From the NCBI GenBank assembly GCA_964604705.1, contig CAZSAP010000003.1:186001-250000 (forward strand): a stretch of DNA of 64,000 nucleotides, written 5' to 3'. Below are positions 6,678 through 14,992 of the stretch, piece after piece; within the stretch, counting starts at the first letter, position 1, and every line of letters begins with the position of its first letter. A program made the translations under genes and the position numbers. Under the pieces are notes generated by a model that worked only from the letters and a program-made list of their open reading frames with translations, did not search any database and was not told where the DNA came from. The DNA comes from JAAXVQ01 sp964604705. GTDB lineage: Bacteria > Oederibacteriota > JAAXVQ01.

Positions 6678-8813
6678 TTATCGGCCAACCAGCATTACCG
6701 TACTCCGCGGATTGGCAATGTACACGGTGCCGGGATTGAGCTCGATTTCCTTCCCCTCTGCAAGAAGGTCGTCGCCCGAAGGTAAGCTTGTATCCAACAC
6801 CCGATACCATTTCTTGTCCATCAGTCCGGGCAGATCCACGCCTTGGGCCCGGTAATCGGCGTTGAATATTAAAAACAATTGGTAATCCCCGGCCGCGCAT
6901 TTTTGTTCCGCACCATCCAGACGATAACACAACATACGCGCCTCGGAATGGTCCCATTGCGGAGGTTGCCCGTTGGTTCCAAACCACGTAATGTCCGGCA
7001 CTCCGTTTTTGTCACAATCGGCCCCTGAGAGAAATACCCGGCTTTGCAGCATCGTATAACGCCGGGTCAAGCCAATGGCTCGGCGACAAAACTCAACCAT
7101 ACTCGCATTTTGTTTGGCTCGATTCCAGTCAAACCAACTCAGGGCATTGTCCTGGCAATACGCGTTGTTGTTTCCCCTTTGGGTCCTGAGAAACTCATCG
7201 CCACCGAGAAGCATGGGTGTCCCGGCGGAAAATAAAAGCATGCAAATAGCATTCTTCGCTTGCTGTATGCGCAATGCATTGACTGCCGGATCGGTACTCT
7301 CACCTTCCCATCCACAATTCCAGGAATGATTGTCGTTGCTCCCATCGTTGTTGTTCTCCAAGTTGGCTTCGTTGTGCTTGTGGTTGTACGCCACCCAGTC
7401 GTACAACGTAAACCCATCGTGGCATGTAATGAAATTAACACTGTTGTACGCGGAACGCCCATCGTCCCCGTAGAGATCCGAAGAACCGGTTAAACGGCAG
7501 GCCAAATCCGAAATTTGTCCCGCATCGCCCTTAATAAATTTCCGCACCGTGTCACGATATTTCCCATTCCATTCGGACCAATCAATCGGGAAGTTCCCCA
7601 CCTGATACGTTCCCAAATCCCAGGGCTCGGCAATGAGTTTCACCCGGTTGAGCACAGGGTCGGCAGAAACCGCGTCAAAAAAGCCCGAGGAAGAATCAAA
7701 CCCCCAGCCTTCTCGGCCCAGAACCGAGGCCAAATCAAAACGAAACCCATCCACATGCATAACCTCCACCCAATACCGCAACGCATCCATGATAAAGCGT
7801 ATCACATGCCGGTTGGCGACATTGACACTGTTGCCACACCCTGTGTAGTTCATGTAATACCGTCCGGATTCATTCTCCGGTCCCGTGAGCGTATAGTAGG
7901 TTCGGTTATCGATGCCTTTGAAGCTTAGGGTTGGGCCGCACTCGTTGCCTTCCGCCGTATGGTTAAACACCACATCTAAAATCACTTCAATTCCCGCTTG
8001 ATGCAAGGCACGCACCATGTGCTTGAATTCAGTGACTTGGCATCCTGGAAACGATTGGGTTGAATAGGACGACTCCGGGGTAAAAAATCCCAGGGTGTTG
8101 TAACCCCAATAATTCGTGAGCTTCTTCCCCAACAGAAAATCGTCTATGTAGAATTCATGAATAGGGAGCAACTCCACTGCATTGATTCCGAGTTCTTTTA
8201 AATAAGGAATTTTATCAATAAATCCCAGATAGGTACCTGGATGCTTCACTCCTGAAGAGGGGTCCGCGGTAAAGCCTTTGACATGCACCTCGTAAATGAT
8301 TAATTCCTCAAGCGAGCGCAACGAGGGCGTGTCTCCCTGCCAATCAAAGGTATCTTCGATTACAATGGCCTTGGGCACAACCGAGGTGCTGTCACGGGTA
8401 TCCACTGTTTTGTCTTTGGCCGCCGCATTGGGATCGTACGCCAACAATAAGTTCTCGGTATTTTGGCATTTGCCGGTGAGCGCTTTCGCATACGGATCAA
8501 TTAAAAGTTTATGTTCATTAAACCGAAAACCATGTTCGGGCCAAAAATCACCGCGTACTTTAATTCCGTACAATTGTCCGGCTTTGAGGCCGTGGACCAG
8601 GGTATGCCAAACATGCTTGGTGCGCGTTCCCAGGCGTATGATGTCCGTCGGTTCGGTGGCGTCTGCCCGGTCAAAAAGCAGGACAAACACATCCCGGGCG
8701 TCTTGCGAGTAAACGGCAAAGTTCACTCCCGCCGGTGCTACGGTGGCGCCCAGTGGATAAAAGAGCCCTTTGGAAAGCTGCTTGGTGGTCGTGTGTTGCA
8801 ATGGAACGGGCAT
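6678..8813 (-). CDS. glgX: Glycogen debranching enzyme (GlgX, GH13)
   Basis: 711 aa, normal length for GlgX/isoamylase-type enzymes that cleave alpha-1,6 branches of glycogen. An N-terminal CBM48-like domain spans about 13-110. The GH13 barrel shows all four conserved regions: DVVFNH (280-285), GFRFDLA with nucleophile D360, AEPWDLG with acid E396, and FITCHD with D466. A beta-sandwich follows to the C-terminus. GGAGG lies 7 bases before the ATG. The gene begins 17 bases after the stop of the REC/TIR-like gene and is therefore probably in one transcript with ccdA and that gene. No other glycogen genes lie nearby. Confidence 0.93.
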   Translation of the reverse strand: MPVPLQHTTTKQLSKGLFYPLGATVAPAGVNFAVYSQDARDVFVLLFDRADATEPTDIIRLGTRTKHVWHTLVHGLKAGQLYGIKVRGDFWPEHGFRFNEHKLLIDPYAKALTGKCQNTENLLLAYDPNAAAKDKTVDTRDSTSVVPKAIVIEDTFDWQGDTPSLRSLEELIIYEVHVKGFTADPSSGVKHPGTYLGFIDKIPYLKELGINAVELLPIHEFYIDDFLLGKKLTNYWGYNTLGFFTPESSYSTQSFPGCQVTEFKHMVRALHQAGIEVILDVVFNHTAEGNECGPTLSFKGIDNRTYYTLTGPENESGRYYMNYTGCGNSVNVANRHVIRFIMDALRYWVEVMHVDGFRFDLASVLGREGWGFDSSSGFFDAVSADPVLNRVKLIAEPWDLGTYQVGNFPIDWSEWNGKYRDTVRKFIKGDAGQISDLACRLTGSSDLYGDDGRSAYNSVNFITCHDGFTLYDWVAYNHKHNEANLENNNDGSNDNHSWNCGWEGESTDPAVNALRIQQAKNAICMLLFSAGTPMLLGGDEFLRTQRGNNNAYCQDNALSWFDWNRAKQNASMVEFCRRAIGLTRRYTMLQSRVFLSGADCDKNGVPDITWFGTNGQPPQWDHSEARMLCYRLDGAEQKCAAGDYQLFLIFNADYRAQGVDLPGLMDKKWYRVLDTSLPSGDDLLAEGKEIELNPGTVYIANPRSTVMLVGR

Positions 8814-8830
8814 GCCGACACCTCCAACGA

Positions 8831-9679
8831 TCAGGTCTTATTTTTTATAGTTTTAAAATAATCTGTGATGGGTGAAAGTTCCCGCGCAAACTCCTCACCC
8901 GACTGTTCAATTCCACGCGAAATATCGATATACACCACACCCGCCAAATCCGAAGGAATTTCCAAGGGTGCCTCAAAAAGCAGGAAAATCTTTCCACTGG
9001 TCCTGCCGTACTTACCCATAAAATACCCCATTTCAAAAATTACATTTTGACGTGCACGTTCATGGAAATCGTTCTCCGTTTCTTTGGAACAAGCCACATC
9101 ATCGCGGGTAAGTATGCATACGATAATATCCAAATTATTATGCGCTTGACGCTCAAACTTCTCCATAATCGTCAGGCCTTCGGAGCGCTGATTCTGCAAA
9201 ATTACAGGATTATGCATGCCCTGGGTTTTTAAAAAGCCACAAACCTCATCACGCACGCGATGGTTACGTCCGTGCACAACGAACACCTTAGGACCAATCG
9301 ATGGCCCCTCCTCTAGAATCGCAGACACTTTTTCTAAAAACATTTTTGGCATGCAGGGTTTATTCAAATAATAGGCATTTCCCAATTCGGCCATACGCGT
9401 ATAGGTTTCACTGTTTGAAAACTGGGCACTGTACATGAGCACAGGTATATGATTGCCCTCGTTTCTCAGTAGGTAAGCCAATTCATAGCCATTCATAAAC
9501 GGCATGAGCACATCCAAGACAATTAAATCCACTGCATGTTCTTTCAGTACAGCCAGTGTTTCCTCGGCATTTCTTGTTGGAATAACGTTATAGGCTTCAT
9601 CTTTAAGCACTTCCAGCAAATACAACCGTCCCCAGTCCTCATCATCACACACAACAATTGTTTTGGGATTGGGACGCAT
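8831..9679 (-). CDS. Response-regulator receiver domain fused to TIR-like nucleotide-binding domain
   Basis: 282 aa. Residues 6-122 are a complete receiver domain: acidic pair D12/D13, phosphoacceptor D56 in LIVLDVLMP, S84 and K107. Residues 130-270 match the predicted nucleotide-binding TIR-like family (PF10137/CAP12-type): KVFVVHGRNH, a central TIMEKFE with E173 as a candidate catalytic Glu, RARQNVIFEMGYFMG, and EIPSDLAGVVYI near the end. Such domains hydrolyse NAD+ or act as cell-suicide effectors in CBASS/Pycsar-like defence, usually triggered by a cyclic nucleotide; here a phosphorylation switch takes that place. The ATG at 9679 follows GGAG at 11 bases; a start at 9775 would overlap ccdA by 50 bases. 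No partner histidine kinase is adjacent. Confidence 0.82.
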   Translation of the reverse strand: MRPNPKTIVVCDDEDWGRLYLLEVLKDEAYNVIPTRNAEETLAVLKEHAVDLIVLDVLMPFMNGYELAYLLRNEGNHIPVLMYSAQFSNSETYTRMAELGNAYYLNKPCMPKMFLEKVSAILEEGPSIGPKVFVVHGRNHRVRDEVCGFLKTQGMHNPVILQNQRSEGLTIMEKFERQAHNNLDIIVCILTRDDVACSKETENDFHERARQNVIFEMGYFMGKYGRTSGKIFLLFEAPLEIPSDLAGVVYIDISRGIEQSGEEFARELSPITDYFKTIKNKT

Positions 9680-9725
9680 GCTACGCAGATCTCCTTTGGT
9701 TTTTACGGTATCTGACTTAGCCTTC

Positions 9726-10373
9726 TTAGAGTGCACCAAAAGCGAGCATACCTTTGAACACAATGAAAAGCCCAAAGACCAAAAGGAGCAGACCTGAAGC
9801 GATCCGGATCACAGCCGGATGCTGTTTGAAAAAACCCACTTGATTTCTGAAAAAGTGCGCAGCATAAGCTGCCAATAATATCGGAATCGAAAACCCCAGT
9901 GAATACACCGACAACAACCCTGCACCGTAGCCCGTGGACCCTCGGGTGGCGACCAGAGCTAGTACACTTGAAAGCATCGGCCCCACGCAGGGAATCCAGA
10001 TGATTCCCAGGGTAAGTCCCAAGATCAACCCGCCTATATTCCCTTCTGAATAATTCCCCACCCGGGTCAAGGCATTCAATCCCTTAAAGACATTGATGTC
10101 CAAGAGCATCAACAAGCCTAAAACGGCAATTAATATCCCCGCCCCCTTCTCCACATACCCCATGATCGGTCCCAGGAAGGAACCGAAGAGGCTCATAACA
10201 ATACCCATAAGCACAAAGGTTGTGGTAAGACCGAGAACAATCAAGAGCGGACGGGCGCGATGTTCGCGTTCGGTTCCAGCGACTAAAATCGGCAGGATGG
10301 GAAGGATGCAGGGAGAAAACACACTGGTGAGACCGGCTACAAATACCCAAAGGATATTAACATTCTCGGACAT
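9726..10373 (-). CDS. ccdA: CcdA/DsbD-like thiol-disulfide transmembrane protein
   Basis: 215 aa with six predicted membrane helices. The pattern is that of CcdA, the DsbD transmembrane domain: FSPCILPILP after the first helix and IWIPCVGPML in the fourth carry the two cysteines that pass reducing equivalents from cytosolic thioredoxin across the inner membrane, for cytochrome c maturation or other periplasmic thiol reduction. A promoter of near-consensus quality lies upstream. It is the first gene of a likely ccdA-REC/TIR-glgX transcript (gaps of 46 and 17 bases). No thioredoxin-like or cytochrome partner is next to it. Confidence 0.88.
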   Translation of the reverse strand: MSENVNILWVFVAGLTSVFSPCILPILPILVAGTEREHRARPLLIVLGLTTTFVLMGIVMSLFGSFLGPIMGYVEKGAGILIAVLGLLMLLDINVFKGLNALTRVGNYSEGNIGGLILGLTLGIIWIPCVGPMLSSVLALVATRGSTGYGAGLLSVYSLGFSIPILLAAYAAHFFRNQVGFFKQHPAVIRIASGLLLLVFGLFIVFKGMLAFGAL

Positions 10374-10425
10374 AATGGCCTCGTTTCCAGGCTAAAGCTA
10401 TGTGCTGTTGCACACAAGAGATTAA

Positions 10426-10455
10426 ATCATATACGTTCAATCCTGTCCAAGTCAA
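10426..10455 (-). promoter_or_regulatory. Promoter for ccdA transcript
   Basis: Minus strand: TTGACT (10455-10450), 18-base spacer, TATGAT (10431-10426). Five of six bases match consensus in each box. It lies about 55 bases before the ATG of ccdA. Confidence 0.55.
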
Positions 10456-10478
10456 CCCCTTCTGTTCAAAAAAAGCCC

Positions 10479-10520
10479 CAAAAAAAGAAGGAGTGGGTGC
10501 GTAACTCCGCGCCCACTCCT
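10479..10520 (-). terminator. Intrinsic terminator after the beta-helix surface protein
   Basis: A 9-bp stem (AGGAGTGGG with CCCACTCCT; 10489-10520) with a GC-rich loop is followed on the minus strand by a T-rich run (10487-10479). It lies just past the stop at 10554. Confidence 0.75.
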
Positions 10521-10553
10521 CATGCCTTAATACCTTCTAACGCTTATCTGTGA

Positions 10554-12914
10554 CTAATGCACAACCGCGACTTTCACTTTTTTAGTTTCATTACGCTTAT
10601 GGATGCGAGCGATGTAAATGCCTGGAGCTGCGGAACGGCACTGCCACTCCAGTATATTAACGCCGACCGAACCGTCTGCTTTTAAGACCGCCGCACGCTC
10701 ACCGTTGACCGTGTAAATATGAATCTCAAGAGGGCCCGCTTCGTCTTGCTTCACCACAAAATGCATGATCTCACGCGCCGGGTTGGGGTAGGCTGTAACA
10801 TCCACCACGGGCACTTCGGCCGTAGATGTGACCGTGAGTGTCGGTGTCTCTGCCGGCGTGCCCGTAGATGTTGGCGTGGCCGACACTACAGGAGTGTTGG
10901 TTCCCGTAAGTGTAATGGTTAGTGTGGGCGATACTGTCGCTGTCACGGTCCCCGTGGGGGACACAGAAGGTGTTGGTGACACGGTCGCGGTCTGGGTCCT
11001 CGTTAGTGTGGACGTTACCGAAGGTGTGGAAGTATGCGTTCTTGTGGCGGTCAATGTTGCTGTTCGGGTGAAGGTGGCGCTCACCGTCGCCGTGGGGGTA
11101 GCCGTAGGGGTAAAGGTGATGGTGGTAGTCGACGTGGCAGTAGCGCTAACCGTAGATGTGCGGGTCTGAGTCGGTGTATGTGACACTGTCACGCTGGCCG
11201 TTAAGGTGGCACTCACCGTCGGAGTAAAGGTGGTGGTCTGCGTTGAAGTCGCGGTGGCACTCGCAGTAGAGGTTCGCGTGAATGTCGCCGTGGGTGTTGC
11301 GGTCGGAGTCCGGGTGTTCGTCGGTGTGCCGGTCATGGTAAGCGTGGGGGTCATGGTGGCTGTGGACGTATGCGTTATCGTGGGTGTGGCCGTCAACAGA
11401 AGGGTGGTGGCTGAAATGTTGCCAGTATAATAGGTATGGTGGGAGGTGTTATACCCGCGCACACGGTAGTAGTAAGTGGTACTCCCGCTGAGTCCTGTGA
11501 CCGCATGGTTGGTTACATTTCCTACATCCAAGCCCCAATAGCCCGTGACCATATTCGTGAAGGTAGCGTTGGTGGCGATGTCTAAAAGATAGGCACTCGC
11601 GTTGGTGATACTGTTCCAGTTGGCTGTAAAACCAGTACCTGTAATGCTCGTAGCGGACAAGGCTGTGGGCGGAACGCCGCTGCGCTCGCAGGCCCCCTTG
11701 TCGGCGGTGTTCACCCGAGAATACCCGCGCCCGTCAACAAACACGGCGCTGTTGCTGCTTGCAGGGTCCACCACCTGACTCCCGGCATTGGGCAAATGGG
11801 TCAGAACATAGCCGCCATTGTTGGCCAGAGCCGCCAAGTTGGGGTTTTGCTTGGAAGCTTCGGTTCCGCGGATGTCGCCGGTGGTCCAGGTGTAGGTCTG
11901 CGACCCTTCAGAACCAATTAAATTATACCCAGCCGAACTGAAGGTCACTATAGCGCCGTAACCACCGGGTGTATCAAAGAAAATATCCGTATCTCCCCCG
12001 CCCATGGGAGCGTTATTGGCCGCGACAATGGTATTGCGCAGCGTGAGCGTCCCGCCATTGGCTGCGCTCAACCCAGCTTCATAGTTGTTGCTGGCAGTAT
12101 TGTTCGTAATGGTGCAGTTGGTCAGCGAGAGGCTACCAGACGAAACACCGGAACCCCCACCCACCGCGGTGTTGGTCCCGTCCAAAAGAACCGAGCCTTG
12201 ATTGTCGGTGGTGTTTCCGCTTACCGTACAGTTGATGAGGGTCGCGGTCTTGCCCAAGCCCATATAGGCATACACCGCAGCGCCTAAGCGGGAAGAATTG
12301 CCGAAAAAGGTACTGTCGGTCACCACCAGGGTACCGGCGCTGTAAATGGCGCCTCCAGAACCTGCGGTGGTAGGCACGGAATTGTTGGAAAAGGTGGAAC
12401 GACGTACGGTCAAGGTGGAGGTATTGGTAACAAAAACACCGCCCCCGTAAACCGAACCGGTGCCGGTGAGCGCGCAACTGCTCACGATACAACGATCGAG
12501 TGTAAGGTTGGCGGTGCCGCTGATTAAAATACCCGCACCCATGTCGCTGGCCGTCGCACTACGCCCGCCGGTAATGTTCAGATCGGCAATGGTCACAGTT
12601 CCTGCTGTCACGGCAAACACGCGGGTGGCGTTATTGCCGCTAATGTTCAGGTAGTTAGCGCCCAGCCCTAGAATGGTCAGGTTCTTGTTAATCGTGATGG
12701 GTGAACTAAGCGTAATTGTAGTTGGGGGGAGATTGAAAATAATTGTGTCGCCAGAGGCAGCAGCAGCCACCTGGTCGCGCAAAGATCCGACGCCTGAATC
12801 GTTGGTGTTGCTGACGGTCACTATGGCCGGATAGGCGGCGGTGACCAGCCCTCCCAGCAATACTGCCACCCAGGTTCCCAGTCTTAGGCTCCGCTTGCAT
12901 AGTCTTGTCATCAT
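10554..12914 (-). CDS. Secreted beta-helix/FN3 surface protein with Thr-Pro linker and FlgD-like C-terminal domain
   Basis: 786 aa. A signal peptide covers about 1-30. Residues 32-410 show the N/T/G-rich repeats of a right-handed parallel beta-helix, in the style of polymorphic outer-membrane or pectate-lyase-fold proteins (many TLTLRNT- and NNTA-like turns). Residues 415-505 form a fibronectin type III domain (ATSITGTGFTANWNS to TYYYRVRGYN). Residues 505-700 are a Thr/Ser/Pro-rich linker. Residues 703-786 (VTAYPNPA ... GIYIARI) are a FlgD-like Ig/T9SS type-A-like C-terminal domain. I infer export to the cell surface. The domain order closely parallels the protein ending at 15725. No ligand can be named. 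GGGGGA upstream is a modest ribosome site; two tandem ATGs make the first residue uncertain by one codon. Confidence 0.75.
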   Translation of the reverse strand: MMTRLCKRSLRLGTWVAVLLGGLVTAAYPAIVTVSNTNDSGVGSLRDQVAAAASGDTIIFNLPPTTITLSSPITINKNLTILGLGANYLNISGNNATRVFAVTAGTVTIADLNITGGRSATASDMGAGILISGTANLTLDRCIVSSCALTGTGSVYGGGVFVTNTSTLTVRRSTFSNNSVPTTAGSGGAIYSAGTLVVTDSTFFGNSSRLGAAVYAYMGLGKTATLINCTVSGNTTDNQGSVLLDGTNTAVGGGSGVSSGSLSLTNCTITNNTASNNYEAGLSAANGGTLTLRNTIVAANNAPMGGGDTDIFFDTPGGYGAIVTFSSAGYNLIGSEGSQTYTWTTGDIRGTEASKQNPNLAALANNGGYVLTHLPNAGSQVVDPASSNSAVFVDGRGYSRVNTADKGACERSGVPPTALSATSITGTGFTANWNSITNASAYLLDIATNATFTNMVTGYWGLDVGNVTNHAVTGLSGSTTYYYRVRGYNTSHHTYYTGNISATTLLLTATPTITHTSTATMTPTLTMTGTPTNTRTPTATPTATFTRTSTASATATSTQTTTFTPTVSATLTASVTVSHTPTQTRTSTVSATATSTTTITFTPTATPTATVSATFTRTATLTATRTHTSTPSVTSTLTRTQTATVSPTPSVSPTGTVTATVSPTLTITLTGTNTPVVSATPTSTGTPAETPTLTVTSTAEVPVVDVTAYPNPAREIMHFVVKQDEAGPLEIHIYTVNGERAAVLKADGSVGVNILEWQCRSAAPGIYIARIHKRNETKKVKVAVVH
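10810..11400 (-). repeat. Thr/Ser/Pro-rich degenerate tandem repeat in a coding region
   Basis: On the minus strand this stretch encodes about 195 residues of repeating T-x-T-P/S-T-x units (for example TATPTATFTRTSTASATAT). The repeats are degenerate at DNA level. The opposite strand is open for long stretches only because of this bias (Val/Gly-rich shadow frames). Such linkers are often O-glycosylated spacers in surface proteins. Confidence 0.8.
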
Positions 12915-12967
12915 GATCTTTCAATCCCCCTTGGATTCCGAACGCGTCGTGCCATGCTACCACAATT

Positions 12968-13009
12968 GCCTGCCGGAGGAAATGCCTATGGGCGTTTCCT
13001 CCGGCAGGC
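12968..13009 (-). terminator. Strong hairpin at the end of the tail-collar operon
   Basis: A perfect 15-bp stem (12968-12982 pairing with 12995-13009) encloses a 12-base loop, between the last collar gene (stop at 13028) and the start of the beta-helix gene. No T-run follows on the minus strand, so it may protect the 3' end of the mRNA rather than act as a classic intrinsic terminator. Confidence 0.5.
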
Positions 13010-13027
13010 CCAGCGGTTCAACCTCGA

Positions 13028-13567
13028 TTACGGGCGCGGCGGGAAAATCCCCGACACGGCGATACAATAATTCAATACCTGCACCGGTTGGCGGTTCTCA
13101 TGTGCTTGTCCGTTGCCGGTCATGCTGATGGCTTGGTTCCACATAGGGTTGCTTGGGGCACCGGTGGTGTAGCTATTCCAGACCGTAAAATCGCGCCCGG
13201 TTCCGTGCCCACCTTGGGCCAAGTAGGCACCTTGCGGGCTGGTCTGCGTAGCGCGGTCGTTTTGCACTTTCACCGCATGCGTGTGCAGGGGCATCTGCGC
13301 ATAGGTCAGTTGCACGCTGTCGACGCCTACACTGTCTCCCACTTTTCGTGGCGTCAAGCCGGTCCCGTTGCCCGCACCCAGGGGAACGCGCCCCTGTAAG
13401 TTGGGCAGCGCAAAGGTGTTCTGCCCGTCGCCGCCAAACTGGATGCCGATCACGGCATACAGTGCTGAATTCTGCCGTATCTGTATCAGCTGCCCATTGC
13501 AAAAGGCCCACCCTACCGGGGCATAGTCAAATCCAAATATTCTAATTTCTCCGAGAAAAGGTTCCAT
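13028..13567 (-). CDS. Phage tail collar domain protein (copy 1 of 3)
   Basis: 179 aa. The N-terminal 60 residues form a tail collar domain (PF07484-like): MEPFLGEIRIFGFDYAPVGW, FCNGQLIQI, FGGDGQNTFALPNLQGRVPLG. The C-terminus is more variable and ends LNYCIAVSGIFPPRP. In phages this domain sits in tail-fibre or collar proteins; bacterial homologues resemble the microcystin-dependent protein MdpB and have no settled function. The ATG at 13567 has AGGAGG 6 bases upstream; a GTG two codons earlier falls inside that spacer. It is the last gene of a five-gene operon, with gaps of 20 or so bases. No signal peptide is visible. Confidence 0.85.
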   Translation of the reverse strand: MEPFLGEIRIFGFDYAPVGWAFCNGQLIQIRQNSALYAVIGIQFGGDGQNTFALPNLQGRVPLGAGNGTGLTPRKVGDSVGVDSVQLTYAQMPLHTHAVKVQNDRATQTSPQGAYLAQGGHGTGRDFTVWNSYTTGAPSNPMWNQAISMTGNGQAHENRQPVQVLNYCIAVSGIFPPRP

Positions 13568-13590
13568 GTTCACCCTCCTTATTTTTTAAA

Positions 13591-14088
13591 TTATGAGCGG
13601 GACGGAAATATGCCCTGCAGGGCAATACAATAATTCAGCACCAGCGACGGTTGCACATTGGTATGTGCCACTCCCGCCGAAGGGGTAACGGCATCGGCGG
13701 CCATGGTGGTCATGTTGGTCCCTTGCGTGGTGTACATCGTCGCCACGCCTAAAATATTGCCCGCCGGAACGTTGTTGAGCGGTGTACTGCTTCCGCCGGC
13801 TTGCAACGTATGGGTGTGCGCAGGGAGAAATTCCTGGGTAAGGGGCTGGGTTTCTACCCCGTACTTGTCACCGTAATTGTCGTTTGTGTTTTTGAAACGG
13901 GGCACGCGCCCCATTAAATCAGGCAAGCCAAAGTTGCTCGTTCCATTGCCACCGTAATAGGTTCCCAGCAGGGAGAACAACGCCTGATTCTGCCCAATAC
14001 TTAAAAGCTGCCCCTGGCAAAGCGCCCAACCTGCGGGTGCAAAGGGAAAGCCAAAGATGCGGATTTCACCAAGAAACGGATCAGCCAT
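13591..14088 (-). CDS. Phage tail collar domain protein (copy 2 of 3)
   Basis: 165 aa, the same architecture as its neighbours: MADPFLGEIRIFGFPFAPAGW, QLLSIGQNQALFSLLGTYYGG, NFGLPDLMGRVP, and a C-terminal SLVLNYCIALQGIFPSRS. The ATG at 14088 follows GGAG at 7 bases; a longer frame to 14136 would overlap the upstream gene by 35 bases and is rejected. It lacks part of the middle region present in copy 1, so the three copies differ mainly between residues 75 and 145, as expected for a ligand- or partner-facing tip. No chaperone, baseplate or sheath gene is close by. Confidence 0.85.
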   Translation of the reverse strand: MADPFLGEIRIFGFPFAPAGWALCQGQLLSIGQNQALFSLLGTYYGGNGTSNFGLPDLMGRVPRFKNTNDNYGDKYGVETQPLTQEFLPAHTHTLQAGGSSTPLNNVPAGNILGVATMYTTQGTNMTTMAADAVTPSAGVAHTNVQPSLVLNYCIALQGIFPSRS

Positions 14089-14101
14089 GATGGGTCTCCT
14101 T

Positions 14102-14641
14102 TCAACTCTGTGTGGGATATATGCCGTTGTAGGCAATAATGAAATTAACGCCCAGACTGGGCATCATGTTGGTATGCGACTGGCTCTGTCCGCTGTTGCC
14201 TAAGGTGAGCGTGGACAGCGCCGCGGTCTTGCTGTTGTCCGGGCGGTAAAGATTTTCCGCCGGCGTTGAACCCGAAGCTGCCGGGGACTGTCCCAAGACA
14301 TGCGTGATCGGGTCATTCAAGGAGCCTGCGCTGGTGGAAACATTGAGCGTATGCCCATGGCCGGTTTCCGTATCCCGCAAGGTCACGTTTTCCACACCAA
14401 AGGATTCTCCCAATGTGCGCGGGGTTAATCCGGCGCCATTGCCCTGCCCAACCGGAATGCGTCCGCGCAGGTCCGGAAGCCCGAAATTGGTCTGGCCGTT
14501 GCCACCGAAATGGGTTCCCAAAACCGCAAACAACGTGCTGTAACTAGCAATCGAAACCAATGACCCATCGCACATAAGCCAATCGATCGGGGCATAGGTC
14601 CCGCCGAACATGCGAATTTCTCCGACAAAAGGATCTGCCAT
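14102..14641 (-). CDS. Phage tail collar domain protein (copy 3 of 3)
   Basis: 179 aa: MADPFVGEIRMFGGTYAPIDW, FGGNGQTNFGLPDLRGRIPVG, and C-terminal VNFIIAYNGIYPTQS. GGAGG lies 5 bases before the ATG. It is the first of the three collar genes to be transcribed, 19 bases after the DUF6916-like gene. The conserved N-terminal domain and divergent second half indicate repeated duplication of one ancestor. Probably forms trimers as phage collar/fibre-tip domains do (family knowledge, not visible here). Confidence 0.85.
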   Translation of the reverse strand: MADPFVGEIRMFGGTYAPIDWLMCDGSLVSIASYSTLFAVLGTHFGGNGQTNFGLPDLRGRIPVGQGNGAGLTPRTLGESFGVENVTLRDTETGHGHTLNVSTSAGSLNDPITHVLGQSPAASGSTPAENLYRPDNSKTAALSTLTLGNSGQSQSHTNMMPSLGVNFIIAYNGIYPTQS

Positions 14642-14660
14642 GATTTCCTCCTTAAATAGG

Positions 14661-14972
14661 TTAGTTGTTCTTGTCCTTCATACGGTTGAATACCGCCTGA
14701 TAATACACGGCGTCCTGCCTGCCGGGCACCATGACCGGTCCGAGGAACAGGTCAAACGTCCCCATGACCCCGTGCGTCACCCGGTGCGTGTCTTGACTCA
14801 ATACGCCCGGGGTTAGGCCTTTGAACAAAAGCGAAAAACTTTCCATAAATGCATCGTCCTTGCCCTTGACCTCTACCAACGACATATCGGCGCGCTCACC
14901 GCCTAGGGTCGTGACCTGAAAGGTACTGTTTACGTGTTCTGCAAAATCCTTTTGCGTCAAACGTTCGAGCAT
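14661..14972 (-). CDS. DUF6916-like small protein of the tail-collar operon
   Basis: 103 aa with no signal peptide. It begins MLERLTQKDFAEHVNSTFQV and has a central FKGLTPGVLSQDTHRVTHGVMGTFDLFLGPV segment; short proteins of this type are commonly found next to MdpB-like collar genes and are annotated DUF6916 (recognised by pattern, not verified). Function unknown; it could be an adaptor or chaperone for the collar proteins (inference from position). GGAGG sits 5 bases before the ATG. It lies 20 bases after the GNAT gene and 19 before collar copy 3. Confidence 0.6.
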   Translation of the reverse strand: MLERLTQKDFAEHVNSTFQVTTLGGERADMSLVEVKGKDDAFMESFSLLFKGLTPGVLSQDTHRVTHGVMGTFDLFLGPVMVPGRQDAVYYQAVFNRMKDKNN

Positions 14973-14992
14973 TCCAACCTCCCTGTTGAAAG

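Noticed and set aside
10828..11430. Long plus-strand open frames rich in Val and Gly (also 16002-16448)
   Set aside because: They are mirror images of the Thr/Pro-rich linkers encoded on the minus strand; composition is repetitive and no ribosome site or family is seen.
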